64,000 bases of DNA, from assembly GCA_019416685.1 (NCBI GenBank), contig DXWV01000032.1, positions 71,670 to 135,669 of the forward strand, given 5' to 3'. The notes beneath the pieces were generated by a model. The model was not told where the DNA came from and searched no databases. It was given only the letters and a program-made list of their open reading frames with translations. This document shows positions 29,072 to 39,924 of this stretch, in pieces (within the stretch, counting starts at the first letter, position 1; the number at the start of each line of letters is the position of its first letter). The position numbers and the translations under genes were made by a program. This stretch comes from Bacteroides sp. GTDB lineage: Bacteria; Bacteroidota; Bacteroidia; Bacteroidales; Bacteroidaceae.

Positions 29072-31354
29072 ATGAAGAAGAGGTATATTGTTATTGCATT
29101 GTTTTTAGGTATTGTTTTTTCTGCATCAGCGGCTTTAAAAAAGCAGCCGGTGGATTATGTTAATCCATTGGTTGGTACGGATTCTAAGTTTGAGTTATCA
29201 AACGGGAATACGTATCCGGCTGTTGCAATGCCTTGGGGTATGAATTTCTGGACTCCTCAAACAGGTAAGATGGGAGAAGGGTGGACGTATTCGTATTCGT
29301 CTGATAAAATTCGCGGGTTCAAGCAAACGCATCAGCCCAGTCCCTGGATTAATGACTATGGACAGTTTTCATTGATGCCGATTACGGGAAAACCTGTTTT
29401 TGATCAGGATGCCAGAGCCAGTTGGTTTAATCACAAATCAGAGATAGCCAAACCTTATTATTATCGTGCCTATTTATCTGATTACGATGTTGTGACGGAG
29501 ATTGTTCCAACAGAACGGGCTGCGATGTTTCGGTTTACTTTTCCTGAGAGTGAAAATTCATATGTGGTTGTTGATGCATTTGATAATGGATCGTATGTAA
29601 AGGTAATACCGGAAGAAAATAAGATTATCGGATATACTACAAGAAACAGTGGTGGAGTCCCGGCTAATTTTAAAAATTATTTTGTTATTGTATTTGACAA
29701 ACCGTTCTCTTATAAAGCTGTAGTCGGGAGTAATGAAATTCGTAAAAACGAATTGGAGGCCAAGGAAAATCATGCCGGAGCTATTATCGGATTTACAACG
29801 AAAAACGGAGAAATGGTAAAGGCACGCGTGGCTTCATCGTTTATCAGTTTTGATCAGGCCGAATTAAATCTGAAAGAACTGGGAACTCTTTCATTGGAAC
29901 AGTTGCAGGAAAAAGGAAAAGAACGTTGGAATGAAGTATTGGGGAAGGTAGAAGTAGAGTCTGATGATGAAAATCGTTTGCGTACGTTTTATTCATGTTT
30001 ATATCGCTCTGTTTTATTTCCTCGTATGTTCCATGAGATTGATGCAAAAGGAAATGTTGTGCATTATAGTCCGCATAATGGGAAAGTACTTCCAGGCTAT
30101 ATGTTCACTGATACTGGTTTCTGGGATACATTCCGCTGTTTGCTTCCATTCATTAATCTGGTTTACCCTTCTATGGGCGCACAGATGCAGGAAGGTTTTT
30201 TGAATGCTTACTTGGAAAGTGGTTTCTTTCCCGAGTGGGCGAGTCCGGGACATAGAGATTGTATGGTTGGCAATAACTCTGCATCGGTTGTGGCAGATGC
30301 TTATCTGAAGAATATTATTAAAAAAGATGCAGAAAAAATGTATGAAGGCTTGCTACATGGAGCTAACAATACACATCCTTCTGTAAATTCGTCCGGACGT
30401 TTGGGGTGTAAGGAGTATAACGAACTGGGATATGTTCCTTATAATATCAATCAAAGTGCTGCCCGTACACTCGAATATGCTTATAATGACTGGTGTATCT
30501 ATCAGATGGGTAAGAAACTGAACCGTCCGTCAGAAGAACTGGAACTGTACAAGAAGCGTAGTTTGAATTATAAGAATCTCTTCAATAAACCTTTCAACTT
30601 AATGAGTGGCCGTGAGGCGAATGGTAATTTCCAACCCGATTTTGAACCGGTGAAATGGTGGGATGCTTTTACTGAAGGTAATAGCTGGCATTACTCCTGG
30701 TCTGTTTTTCATGATATCCAAGGACTAATAGGTTTGATGGGTGGAGAAAAAGCATTTGTCAATATGCTTGATTCTGTATTTATCATGCCTCCTACATTCG
30801 GAGCTAACTCGGATACACGTGGAAGTCTGGTACATGAGATGCGTGAAATGCAAGTGATTGATATGGGGCAATATGCGCATGGTAACCAGCCTATTCAACA
30901 TATGATTTATCTATATGATTATGCGGGCGAACCATGGAAAACACAATATTGGATCAGGGAGGTGCTGACTCGTTTGTACACACCGGCTCCCGATGGATAT
31001 TGTGGAGATGAAGATAATGGTCAGACATCGGCCTGGTATGTATTCTCTGCATTGGGATTCTATCCCGTTTGTCCGGCAACAGATCAGTATGTAGTGGGTG
31101 CCCCGCTCTTTAAGAAAGCAGTCATTCATCTGGAGAATGGAAAGAAGATTCGTATTTCGGCTCCTGAAAACAATGATGAAAACCGCTATATACAGGAGAT
31201 GAAATACAATGGTAAAAACTATACTAAGAACTTTTTGAACCACTCTTTACTGCTTAACGGTGCAGATATTCAATATCGTATGAGTGATAAACCTAATACG
31301 AAACGTGGTGTCAATAGAGCTGATTATCCTTATTCATTGTCTAATGAGAAATAA
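29072..31354 (+). CDS. GH92 exo-alpha-mannosidase
   Basis: 760 residues, normal for GH92, with a signal peptide (about 1-20, ending SASA). Opening VDYVNPLVGTDS and GNTYPAVAMPWGMNFWTPQ are family hallmarks, followed by HQPSPWINDYGQFSLMP. Catalytic residues: acid E535 in FTEGNSWHYSWSV, and D646 and D648 in YCGDEDNGQTSAW. An HE pair at 588-589 (LVHEMREM) stands where alpha-1,2-specific members are reported to carry His-Glu; this alignment is from memory and only by eye. GH92 enzymes are calcium-dependent, inverting exo-mannosidases that strip side chains of mannans and N-glycans. It has no added modules and no T9SS-like tail. It follows susD after a hairpin and lies 8 bp before the GH76 gene, so the two are tightly coupled. 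Confidence 0.96.
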   Translation: MKKRYIVIALFLGIVFSASAALKKQPVDYVNPLVGTDSKFELSNGNTYPAVAMPWGMNFWTPQTGKMGEGWTYSYSSDKIRGFKQTHQPSPWINDYGQFSLMPITGKPVFDQDARASWFNHKSEIAKPYYYRAYLSDYDVVTEIVPTERAAMFRFTFPESENSYVVVDAFDNGSYVKVIPEENKIIGYTTRNSGGVPANFKNYFVIVFDKPFSYKAVVGSNEIRKNELEAKENHAGAIIGFTTKNGEMVKARVASSFISFDQAELNLKELGTLSLEQLQEKGKERWNEVLGKVEVESDDENRLRTFYSCLYRSVLFPRMFHEIDAKGNVVHYSPHNGKVLPGYMFTDTGFWDTFRCLLPFINLVYPSMGAQMQEGFLNAYLESGFFPEWASPGHRDCMVGNNSASVVADAYLKNIIKKDAEKMYEGLLHGANNTHPSVNSSGRLGCKEYNELGYVPYNINQSAARTLEYAYNDWCIYQMGKKLNRPSEELELYKKRSLNYKNLFNKPFNLMSGREANGNFQPDFEPVKWWDAFTEGNSWHYSWSVFHDIQGLIGLMGGEKAFVNMLDSVFIMPPTFGANSDTRGSLVHEMREMQVIDMGQYAHGNQPIQHMIYLYDYAGEPWKTQYWIREVLTRLYTPAPDGYCGDEDNGQTSAWYVFSALGFYPVCPATDQYVVGAPLFKKAVIHLENGKKIRISAPENNDENRYIQEMKYNGKNYTKNFLNHSLLLNGADIQYRMSDKPNTKRGVNRADYPYSLSNEK

Positions 31355-31362
31355 TTAATATT

Positions 31363-34300
31363 ATGAAGAAGATACTATTATCGGCTTCTTTTCTTTTGGT
31401 TACAGGATATATGTTTGCCTCAGGTTTAATTTCGGGGCAGACATATAGACTCTCTTTAGGAGAAAAAGTCTTGACTGTGGAAAATGCTTCACTAAATGAT
31501 AAAGCCAATGTGGTAACTTGGTTGGAAACTAATGTTAATGCTCAGCGGTGGGTACTCATTTCTAATACAGATAATGGAGTGCAATGGACAAATGCATATA
31601 GTGGTAAATATCTTTCTTGCAATGGATCTGTGGTATCAGGTGCAAAAATCTGCCAAGCTATATCCACTGAATTTGCTACTTGGGAGGTGATTCCAGTTGA
31701 AGGACAGGATGGCTTGTATTATATAACTCAGTCCGGGCTTTTTATGGAAGCTGCTGATTTTAATTCTGATGGTGGGAGCATCAGATTGAGTACTAAAAAA
31801 ACAGGAGTGGCAGCAGAGCGACAGATGTGGAAACTTGAAGCGGTAGAAGCGCAGCCTAATTATCTGACGGAAACAATTCGTGATGAGATGATGAAAGGAT
31901 GGAAAAATAGTTATTATAACGATTCGCAAGGAAGAATAGGTGAAGGTGGTTTCTGGGGAGATGCGGAGATGTTTGAAATAGTGCTGGATGCTTATGAAAC
32001 GACAGGAGATGTACAGTACAAAACGATGTTTGATAAATTACATGCAGACTTTATAAAGCGGCAAGGGAGCAATTGGGAATCTAACGATTTTAATGATGAT
32101 ATTGCCTGGATTGTAATAGCAAGTGTACGTGGTTATTTAATGACAGGGACCAAGAGTTATTTGGATGTAGCGAAATCCAATTTTGATATGATGTATGAAA
32201 GAGCAGCTGTTCTTCCTCACGACATGCTTATTTGGAATGCAGTAGAGAATGCTTATGGGACCAATTCTTGTATAAATGGTCCGGCTGAAGTAGCTGCATG
32301 TTATTTAGCAATTGCCACCGGAGATGAAAGTTATTATGAAAAGGCTCGGAAAACGTATGTAGCACAACGCGAATATTTATATAAGCCCTCTACCGGTCAG
32401 GTATATGATAGTTTTACATGGCACAAAAATGTACCAGCAAATTATAATACATGGGCATCAACTTATAATCAGGGAACTTTCCTGGGAGCAGCTATAATGT
32501 TATATAATCATTATGGCGATGAACAATATAAAGAGGATGCTAAGATGATAATGAAGTACACTCGTGAACGGATGTGTAATGAATTTGGAATCATCAATGT
32601 TTGTCAGGGAGTAGTAAATGGAGATGGAAGTCTTGTTGGTGATTTACCTGGATTTAAAGGAATCTTGATGCGTTATGTACGTCGTTTTATGGTTGATCTT
32701 TATCAGCCTGATTGTACTGAATGGATAGCTGCAAATGCTTTTCAGGCTTATAATAATAGAAATTCAGACGGGGTTTCTTGTACAGCCTGGCTAACGAAGA
32801 CGGTGGAGGAATATACTACAGGTATTCCTTTTACAAACTATAATAAGGATCCGTTTGGCCCTTCTACAGCGGTATCTGCTGCATTCAATTCGTATATAGG
32901 TAATAAAACGGTACGTAAGGATGCTTTTACTGGTGTTGAAGCGGAGAATTTCGATTATTTGAAGGGTATTTATCTTCAACCTGCTGATGGTACAATTGTT
33001 ACTCCTGCTATGGGAGGAAATTTGTCGGAGAAAGCCTATACCGGATATCATAATGTTGATTTTGGATCTTATTATGCAAAAAGTATTGAGTTTAAAGTAT
33101 TGCCACAAAGACCGTCTTGTAAAATAGAGGTTCGTTTAGATAATCCTGATGGCGAATTATTAGGTACAGTAACTTTACCCGATAAGCAAGAATGGCAGAC
33201 TGTATCGATGGAATTGTCTAAACCTCTGGATGGAATGCATAATATCTATTTGAAATATACAAGAGGTACAGGTACAGCTAAACTGTTACTTGATAATTTT
33301 CGTTTTAAACAAGAAGGATATACATCACAAGACATTACCGATAATGGTGGCATTATCACCACTTCTATACAATCAGAAACAAAGTTGACAGCTGCTGATG
33401 CTGTGATTGATAATAAAATTACGACCGGACTTATCGGAACAATATCCGGTGATGCATGGATTCAATATCAATCACCTTATCCGGTGTTTTTAAAAGGCTA
33501 TCTATTGGTAGCAGCGGAGGGAATACAAGAAGGAGATCCAAAATCATGGAAACTGCAAGCTTCCGAGGATGGAAAGAAGTGGACTGACATAGATGTGCAG
33601 AATAATCAACTTTTCGAAGCACGTTATCAGAAGAAGCAATATGATACTCAGGTAGCGAAAACCTATACCTATTTTCGTTTATTTGTTTCAGAAAGACAAG
33701 GTAGCAGCGACCGATTTCAGTTGGCAGAATGGCAATTGTTCGGAACAGCTTTGGCCGGTAATTGTATTACTACGGATGGTGGTATACTTTCTGCACAGCA
33801 TATAGAGGGTATAGAAAAGTTGATTGACAAAGATGATACTTCTATATATCAGGTAAATAGTTCTGATTTGTGGTTAGAGTATAAAGCTGAATCTACATAT
33901 ATTCCGTCATTTTATAGTATTACTACGGCAGATGCTCCGAATAGCGATCCTAAAGCATGGATATTGTATGCTTCTAAGGATGGTGAAGCATGGGTCGAGA
34001 TAGATCAAAGGAATGACCAACAGTTTCCTTATAGAGAATCTACTTATACATATTCTCTGACCACCCTTCCTTCAGCAGTGGAATCTGGATATACTTATTT
34101 TAAATTACATATTACAGATAATAATGGTGCAACGGATACTCGTCTGGCCGAATGGCAGGTGATAGGGGAATATGTGCCAATTACTTTCTATAATGATGTT
34201 ACTGCGAATGGTGGTGAATGGACTTCTTCATTCAATGAAAGTATGAATTCCAATGAGTTGAAAAAGCTGGCGGATAATGATGGAAATACATTTTATACGT

Positions 34301-35292
34301 TTGGAGGGAATGCTTTTCCGTGGGTGCAATATAAATCATCTACAGAGGTTAAGCTGACAGGTTTTGCGTTAGTGTCTGCAGATGATCGAGGTAAAGACCC
34401 TGTTGTAGTTAGGATTGAATATAAGGATGAAGGAGACACTGAGTTTAGAAGAGCATTTAGGGGAGAAGTGACATTCACAAAACGGAATGAACGTATTTAT
34501 ACCGTAATTCGTCCTGTTTCCGGACAATATTTTCGTTTAATGATTGAGGCTGTTGCAGATGGAGGAAGTGAAGCCAAATTGGCAGAATTTGAGTTGTATG
34601 GTAATGGTATTCTTACTAATGATCTGACTATCGGAGGAATAATGACTGCCCAATATGAAAGCGCGAACAGTGTAGAAGCTTCTGATAAGTTGATTGACAA
34701 AACAGAGAGTACCAAATATTGTGCGGATTTTCCTTTATCTTCATGGATTTGCTGTGAAGTACCGGAACCGGTTAAAGTAAATATGTACAGTCTTACTTCA
34801 GGAAATGATGCAGAAGGACGTGATCCAAGTGCATGGACGTTGGAGGCTTCAAACAATGGAGAAGATTGGACGGTTATTGATACTCGTACAAACCAGTCAT
34901 TTAGTGATCGTAAAATTACCCAATATTATACTTGTAATCCGGAAGAGCAACCGTATTCTTACTTTCGTTTAAACGTAACAGAAAATCAGGGTGATAGCCA
35001 ACTTCAGTTGTCTGAGTGGCAATTACTATTTGTTGACAAAAAAGATGTGGGCATAGAACCCGGATTATCAATTGATGCTTTTGCAAAGATCCGCTTGACT
35101 GATAATAAGTTGTATGTAGATACCCCCGAAGCAGCACAAGTACAAGTCTATGATCTTTCCGGAATATTAATGCTGAATGAAGAGGTACAGTCTGGTGCTT
35201 CTGCTGTATCAGTAAGTCATCTGGATAAAGGTATGTATATTGTACGTATGCAACTTTCAAATCGTACTATTTCTCAGAAAATTATAAAATAA
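31363..35292 (+). CDS. Multimodular GH76 endo-alpha-1,6-mannanase (ricin-like, CBM6-like, four discoidin modules, T9SS-like tail)
   Basis: 1309 residues, about three times a bare GH76. Signal peptide (about 1-20), ricin-type beta-trefoil (about 22-165; GLISGQTYRLSLG, WLETNVNAQRWVL), GH76 barrel (about 170-515) with the catalytic Asp pair D245-D246 in NDFNDDIAWIVIAS and later YNQGTFLGAAIML, a CBM6-like beta-sandwich (about 525-650), four F5/8-type C modules (about 655-795, 797-937, 939-1082, 1083-1225) and a T9SS-like end (about 1230-1309; VQVYDLSGILML, KGMYIVRMQL). It would cut the alpha-1,6-mannan backbone, with the many lectin-like domains holding it to an insoluble or cell-wall substrate. 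It is one of two GH76 genes in the window (the other is cut by the left edge) and is tightly linked to GH92. Confidence 0.95.
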   Translation: MKKILLSASFLLVTGYMFASGLISGQTYRLSLGEKVLTVENASLNDKANVVTWLETNVNAQRWVLISNTDNGVQWTNAYSGKYLSCNGSVVSGAKICQAISTEFATWEVIPVEGQDGLYYITQSGLFMEAADFNSDGGSIRLSTKKTGVAAERQMWKLEAVEAQPNYLTETIRDEMMKGWKNSYYNDSQGRIGEGGFWGDAEMFEIVLDAYETTGDVQYKTMFDKLHADFIKRQGSNWESNDFNDDIAWIVIASVRGYLMTGTKSYLDVAKSNFDMMYERAAVLPHDMLIWNAVENAYGTNSCINGPAEVAACYLAIATGDESYYEKARKTYVAQREYLYKPSTGQVYDSFTWHKNVPANYNTWASTYNQGTFLGAAIMLYNHYGDEQYKEDAKMIMKYTRERMCNEFGIINVCQGVVNGDGSLVGDLPGFKGILMRYVRRFMVDLYQPDCTEWIAANAFQAYNNRNSDGVSCTAWLTKTVEEYTTGIPFTNYNKDPFGPSTAVSAAFNSYIGNKTVRKDAFTGVEAENFDYLKGIYLQPADGTIVTPAMGGNLSEKAYTGYHNVDFGSYYAKSIEFKVLPQRPSCKIEVRLDNPDGELLGTVTLPDKQEWQTVSMELSKPLDGMHNIYLKYTRGTGTAKLLLDNFRFKQEGYTSQDITDNGGIITTSIQSETKLTAADAVIDNKITTGLIGTISGDAWIQYQSPYPVFLKGYLLVAAEGIQEGDPKSWKLQASEDGKKWTDIDVQNNQLFEARYQKKQYDTQVAKTYTYFRLFVSERQGSSDRFQLAEWQLFGTALAGNCITTDGGILSAQHIEGIEKLIDKDDTSIYQVNSSDLWLEYKAESTYIPSFYSITTADAPNSDPKAWILYASKDGEAWVEIDQRNDQQFPYRESTYTYSLTTLPSAVESGYTYFKLHITDNNGATDTRLAEWQVIGEYVPITFYNDVTANGGEWTSSFNESMNSNELKKLADNDGNTFYTFGGNAFPWVQYKSSTEVKLTGFALVSADDRGKDPVVVRIEYKDEGDTEFRRAFRGEVTFTKRNERIYTVIRPVSGQYFRLMIEAVADGGSEAKLAEFELYGNGILTNDLTIGGIMTAQYESANSVEASDKLIDKTESTKYCADFPLSSWICCEVPEPVKVNMYSLTSGNDAEGRDPSAWTLEASNNGEDWTVIDTRTNQSFSDRKITQYYTCNPEEQPYSYFRLNVTENQGDSQLQLSEWQLLFVDKKDVGIEPGLSIDAFAKIRLTDNKLYVDTPEAAQVQVYDLSGILMLNEEVQSGASAVSVSHLDKGMYIVRMQLSNRTISQKIIK

Positions 35293-35340
35293 TTGTAATC
35301 TGTAAATAAATATCCTAATTGTGACAAAATACTAAGTATT

Positions 35341-38300
35341 ATGAGAAAACATTTTATGGGTATGATAGTAGGAGGGGTGCTTCTGCCCTCTCTTACAATC
35401 ATGGCTCAAACCGGAAAAGAATGGGATGATGTGACAATCACCCAGATAAATAAAGAAACTGCACATACACTTTCGATCCCCTATGGTAGTGAGGAAGATG
35501 TACAAAATTATGTAATGGAAGAATCTCCCTTCTTTCTATCCTTAAACGGAACCTGGAAATTCAAATGGGTACCGGATCCCTCTCAGAAACCGGCTGATTT
35601 TTATAATCCTTCTTATGATGTAAGCGGCTGGGACGATATAGAAGTACCTTCTGTGTGGCAGGTGTATGGGGTGCGACATAATAAGAATTGGGACAAACCT
35701 TTGTATGTCAATACTGGCTACCCTTTCACTTACAACGCAACCACCTACAGTGTAATGGCAGATCGTCCTTCGGATTGGACCTATAACAATAATATGAAGA
35801 ATCCGGTAGGTAGTTATCGCAAAGAGTTTATCTTACCCGCCGGTTGGAATGAGCGGAATGTCTATGTTCGTTTCAATGGTGCCGGACATGGATACTACTT
35901 ATGGATCAATGGTAAGTATGTAGGTTATTCTGAAGATTCCTATTTACCTTCGGAATTTGATATTACTCCTTATCTTCAGGAAGGAAAAAATGTAATTGCC
36001 GCACAACTATACCGCTTCACCAGTGGTTCTTTCCTTGAATGTCAGGACTATTGGCGGCTTACCGGTATTCATCGGGATGCATTCTTGTGGTCGGCCCCTA
36101 AAACTCAGATACGGGATTATTTCTTTTCAACAGATTTAGATGATAGTTATACGGATGCGAAAGCTCGTATCGAAGTAGATTTGAAAGGTACAAAGTTATC
36201 CCAGGGGAGTCTGGAAATTAAGATTATGGATAAAGGGCAAGTTGTAACACAGGTAACTCAGAATGTCCCTTCAATCCGTAAATATGTGTTGTATACAGAT
36301 GTTGTTAACCCGAAAAAATGGAGTGCAGAATCACCTTATTTATATGACTTGGTTTTGACTCTGAAAGATGGAGATAAAACGGTTGACATTCGTGGTGGTA
36401 AAGTTGGTTTCCGGGAAGTCGGTATTCGCAAGGATGGTGCATTACTGATTAATGGACAGCGTATGGTGTTTCATGGAGTAAATCGTCATGATCACAGCGA
36501 AATTAACGGACGTACTGTTTCTAAAGAAGAGATGGAAAATGATATAAAGATGATGAAGCGGTTGAATATCAATGCTGTTCGTACCTCTCATTATCCCAAT
36601 AATCCGTATTTCTATGATCTATGTGATAAATATGGGCTTTATGTATTGGCCGAAGCCAATGTAGAATGTCATGGAAATATGGGACTTTCCGGTGTTGAGC
36701 TGTTTAAGAAACCAATGGTTGAACGTTCGGAAAATCATGTGAAATGGTTAAGAAATCATGTTTCTATTTTTACCTGGTCTTACGGCAACGAATCTGGAAA
36801 TGGAAATAATTTTGAGTCTGTAGAGAAAGCAATTAAAAACTTAGACAAAACCCGTCTGACACATTATGAGGGCAATAGCCAGTGGAGTGATGTGACCAGT
36901 ACAATGTATGCCAACTATGATCATATTAAGAATATAGGTGTAGAACGTGAAAATCAATATAAGAATGGACAGACTCCCAAACCGCATATTCAGTGTGAAA
37001 GTAGTCATGCTATGGGAAATTCGATGGGGAATGTTCGTGACCTGTTTGATTTGTATGAACACTATCCTGCATTAACCGGTGAATTTATCTGGGATTGGAA
37101 AGATCAGGGACTGAAAATGGACATTCCGGGTAAGGTAGGAGAAACTTATTGGGCATACGGTGGTGATTTTGGTGACAAGCCGAATGATGGTAACTTTTGT
37201 ACAAACGGAGTGGTTTTCTCCGACTACTCAATTTCTGCCAAATCATATAATACAAAGAAAATTTATCAGCCGATTGATTTCTTGTTGAAAGAAGACAATA
37301 AGACATTTGTTTTGAAAAGTAAACTCGCCTTCGAGACTATCGATTATCTGAATGTTACTTATTCGGTGTTGGAAGATGGTAAAGTGATTAAGACCGGAAC
37401 AATTGGAGATGCCGTTATTCCTGCCGGAGAGACAATGGAAGTAGCGATTGATGCATTGCCAAAAGATATAAAAGAAGATGCGGAGTACTTTATTCGTTTT
37501 AGTGCAACTCAAAAAGAGGCTACTTGGTGGGCAGAAGCCGGTTATGAAGTTGCTTCCGAACAAATTCAGCTGAAAGATGCTTGGAAATCTCCCTATCAGG
37601 TTCCTGAAAAAGGAAATTTGAAAGTAGAGCAGAATGCGAAGTCTATTACGGTGACAGGAGCTAATTTTAAAGCTACTTTTTCTGTGACTGAGGGAACTCT
37701 GGAAAGTTATGTCTTGAATGGGAAATCTATTATCTGCGAACCTCTGAAATTGAATGTGTTCCGTGCACCCACTGACAATGATAAGACACACACTGCCGAT
37801 TGGGATAAAATGGGATTGAGGAACCTTAGAGTGAAAGCCGGTACATGGACAGTTAAAGAATCCGATACCAAAAATGCTGTTGATTTGAGTGTTACGAACG
37901 TATATACGGCTACACAGCCTTACACATTTACTACACAAACGGCATTTAAAATAATGGACGATGGCACTATTTTCGTTAGCTCGGTTATTGATCCTGCTGT
38001 AAAGAATGTGGTTCTTCCTAAAGTTGGTTATGTCTTGGAGATGCCCGAAGGCTTTGAAAACTTTACATGGTTTGGACGTGGTCCGTGGGATAGCTACCTC
38101 GATCGTAAAGAGTCTTGTTTTGAAGGCGTCTATAACAGTACAGTCAATGAACAGTGGACCGGATTTGTTTTGCCACAGGAGATGGGTAATAAAGAGGAAG
38201 TTCGTTGGATGAGTATGACTGATGCGGAAGGTACAGGTGTTCTATTTATTGCTCCTGATAAGATGGCTGCTTCAGTAGCCCATTGGCGTGCCGGTGATAT

Positions 38301-39879
38301 GTATGTGAATCGTGATAACCGGGTGAAACATCCTTATCAGATGAATTTCAGAAAGAATACTGTGGTATGTCTGGATGCCCGGAATCGTGCTTTGGGAAAT
38401 GCAAGTTGTGGGCCGGATGTAAGAGAGGTATACGAATTGAAAGCCGATAATACTATTTTTAATTTCATTATTTCACCAATAGCAGAAGAAAAGACAAACG
38501 ATCAGCTTTCAGAGAAAGCCAGAATATCAAGTCCGGTTTGTTCGCCGGTGAAGATAGAGAAAGATGCTAAAGGTAGTATTATTTTATCGACTACCACTAC
38601 GGGAGCTACCATCTATTACAGTGTGAATGAGGGTGAGTTCCAACTTTACAAGCAACCGGTTGCTATGCTCCAAGGAGGAACAATTAAGGCGTATTGTACT
38701 CAGACAGGATATTTTGATAGTATGACCACTTCAGCCGATATTAATCTTTTTGTTGACAAGTCTTTATGGAAAGTTGTAAGTTGTTCCAGTCAGCAAGGTG
38801 GGGGCGAGAAGGTTGAGAATGCAATTGATGGAGATGAATCAACCATTTGGCATACTCAATATGGAAGCAACGAGCCCGAACCTCCTCATGAGATTGTGGT
38901 AGATATGGCCCAAACATATCGCGTGGAAGAATTCATCTATCAAGGAAGGAAAGACGGCTCAAACGGACGTATTAAGGAGTATGAAATCTATTTTAGTAAT
39001 AACCCAGATGTATGGGGTGCTCCGGCTGCATCAGGAGCGTTCTCTGATACTCCGGATCCTCAGCATGTGAAGATTACCACCAAACCCTCAGCACGTTATT
39101 TCAAACTAATAGCTAAGTCGGAAGTCAATAACAAAGCATGGGCGGCAGTTGCAGAATTAGGAATTGAGGCATCTGCTGTTGTTGATGATTCGGAAGAGAA
39201 TTGTGAGGTGTTACTTCCGGGGCAGTACTATATAAAAGATGTCGTTTCCGGATTGTATTTACAGCTCAAACATGATACCGGTAGTAATTACGAAGGAGAA
39301 TTTTGTATCAATCCCTTAGATAAAAATAATGAGGCTTTTATTTTCAATATAGCCAAAGTAAATGGTTTTACTTCTTTTTATAATCTGAAGGTGGATGGCA
39401 AATATATGAATAAGGGCGAAGGTAGCTGGCGATGTGGCATAGGCACAGAGACTGCTAATAAAGATGGTTGGGTACAGATGGAAACGCAGGATGATTGTAC
39501 ATTTAAAATGCGTGGCATGTGGCAGACGTCTAAGTATTTTAACCTGGATAAACATGTAAAAGGTTCATATATCTATGCTGATAAGGCGGAAGGCGCCATT
39601 TGGGAATTAGAGAAACTGGGTGGAGTGAGTATTATTCCGGTAGCGTCAGCTACCGGAATATCTGTGTCTCCGTCTGTTTCTACCGGTGAGGTGGTGATAC
39701 GTACTCCGGGAAAAGCGGCCATTAAGGTGATGGATATGGGAGGTTGTATACTGGCCAATTATCAATCGGAAGGTGAATTAACTGTTGCAATGAATTATTC
39801 CAATGGAATGTATCTGGTGGGGGTTACTGCCGATCAGATGCCCAGTGTCGCTACTTATAAAGTTATGCTATGTAAATAA
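35341..39879 (+). CDS. LacZ-like GH2 beta-galactosidase with C-terminal binding modules
   Basis: 1512 residues. Signal peptide about 1-22. GH2 domains: jelly roll (about 45-270, WKFKWVPDPSQKPADFY, GSYRKEFILP), Ig-like (about 270-370), TIM barrel (about 371-655) with VNRHDHSEINGR, acid/base E484 in SYGNESGNG and nucleophile E553 in QCESSHAMGNS, then TGEFIWDWKDQGL, and the LacZ small-chain domain (about 765-1050). Added modules: a chitobiase-like/Fn3 domain (about 1060-1135, TGATIYYSVNEGEFQLY), a discoidin module (about 1140-1280), a ricin/RICIN-like domain (about 1290-1425) and a T9SS-like tail (about 1435-1512). LacZ-type members mainly hydrolyse beta-galactosides, so a terminal beta-galactose on the target glycan is plausible, but other beta-linked sugars are possible. 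Confidence 0.93.
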   Translation: MRKHFMGMIVGGVLLPSLTIMAQTGKEWDDVTITQINKETAHTLSIPYGSEEDVQNYVMEESPFFLSLNGTWKFKWVPDPSQKPADFYNPSYDVSGWDDIEVPSVWQVYGVRHNKNWDKPLYVNTGYPFTYNATTYSVMADRPSDWTYNNNMKNPVGSYRKEFILPAGWNERNVYVRFNGAGHGYYLWINGKYVGYSEDSYLPSEFDITPYLQEGKNVIAAQLYRFTSGSFLECQDYWRLTGIHRDAFLWSAPKTQIRDYFFSTDLDDSYTDAKARIEVDLKGTKLSQGSLEIKIMDKGQVVTQVTQNVPSIRKYVLYTDVVNPKKWSAESPYLYDLVLTLKDGDKTVDIRGGKVGFREVGIRKDGALLINGQRMVFHGVNRHDHSEINGRTVSKEEMENDIKMMKRLNINAVRTSHYPNNPYFYDLCDKYGLYVLAEANVECHGNMGLSGVELFKKPMVERSENHVKWLRNHVSIFTWSYGNESGNGNNFESVEKAIKNLDKTRLTHYEGNSQWSDVTSTMYANYDHIKNIGVERENQYKNGQTPKPHIQCESSHAMGNSMGNVRDLFDLYEHYPALTGEFIWDWKDQGLKMDIPGKVGETYWAYGGDFGDKPNDGNFCTNGVVFSDYSISAKSYNTKKIYQPIDFLLKEDNKTFVLKSKLAFETIDYLNVTYSVLEDGKVIKTGTIGDAVIPAGETMEVAIDALPKDIKEDAEYFIRFSATQKEATWWAEAGYEVASEQIQLKDAWKSPYQVPEKGNLKVEQNAKSITVTGANFKATFSVTEGTLESYVLNGKSIICEPLKLNVFRAPTDNDKTHTADWDKMGLRNLRVKAGTWTVKESDTKNAVDLSVTNVYTATQPYTFTTQTAFKIMDDGTIFVSSVIDPAVKNVVLPKVGYVLEMPEGFENFTWFGRGPWDSYLDRKESCFEGVYNSTVNEQWTGFVLPQEMGNKEEVRWMSMTDAEGTGVLFIAPDKMAASVAHWRAGDMYVNRDNRVKHPYQMNFRKNTVVCLDARNRALGNASCGPDVREVYELKADNTIFNFIISPIAEEKTNDQLSEKARISSPVCSPVKIEKDAKGSIILSTTTTGATIYYSVNEGEFQLYKQPVAMLQGGTIKAYCTQTGYFDSMTTSADINLFVDKSLWKVVSCSSQQGGGEKVENAIDGDESTIWHTQYGSNEPEPPHEIVVDMAQTYRVEEFIYQGRKDGSNGRIKEYEIYFSNNPDVWGAPAASGAFSDTPDPQHVKITTKPSARYFKLIAKSEVNNKAWAAVAELGIEASAVVDDSEENCEVLLPGQYYIKDVVSGLYLQLKHDTGSNYEGEFCINPLDKNNEAFIFNIAKVNGFTSFYNLKVDGKYMNKGEGSWRCGIGTETANKDGWVQMETQDDCTFKMRGMWQTSKYFNLDKHVKGSYIYADKAEGAIWELEKLGGVSIIPVASATGISVSPSVSTGEVVIRTPGKAAIKVMDMGGCILANYQSEGELTVAMNYSNGMYLVGVTADQMPSVATYKVMLCK

Positions 39880-39924
39880 ATAAGTGACTGTTAACCATAT
39901 TATTAATTAATCTATTATTGAGAA

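Noticed and set aside
37243..37938. Long antisense open frames, for example the 231-codon frame opposite the GH2 gene
   Set aside because: They mirror strong coding on the other strand, lack start signals, and encode no recognisable domain.
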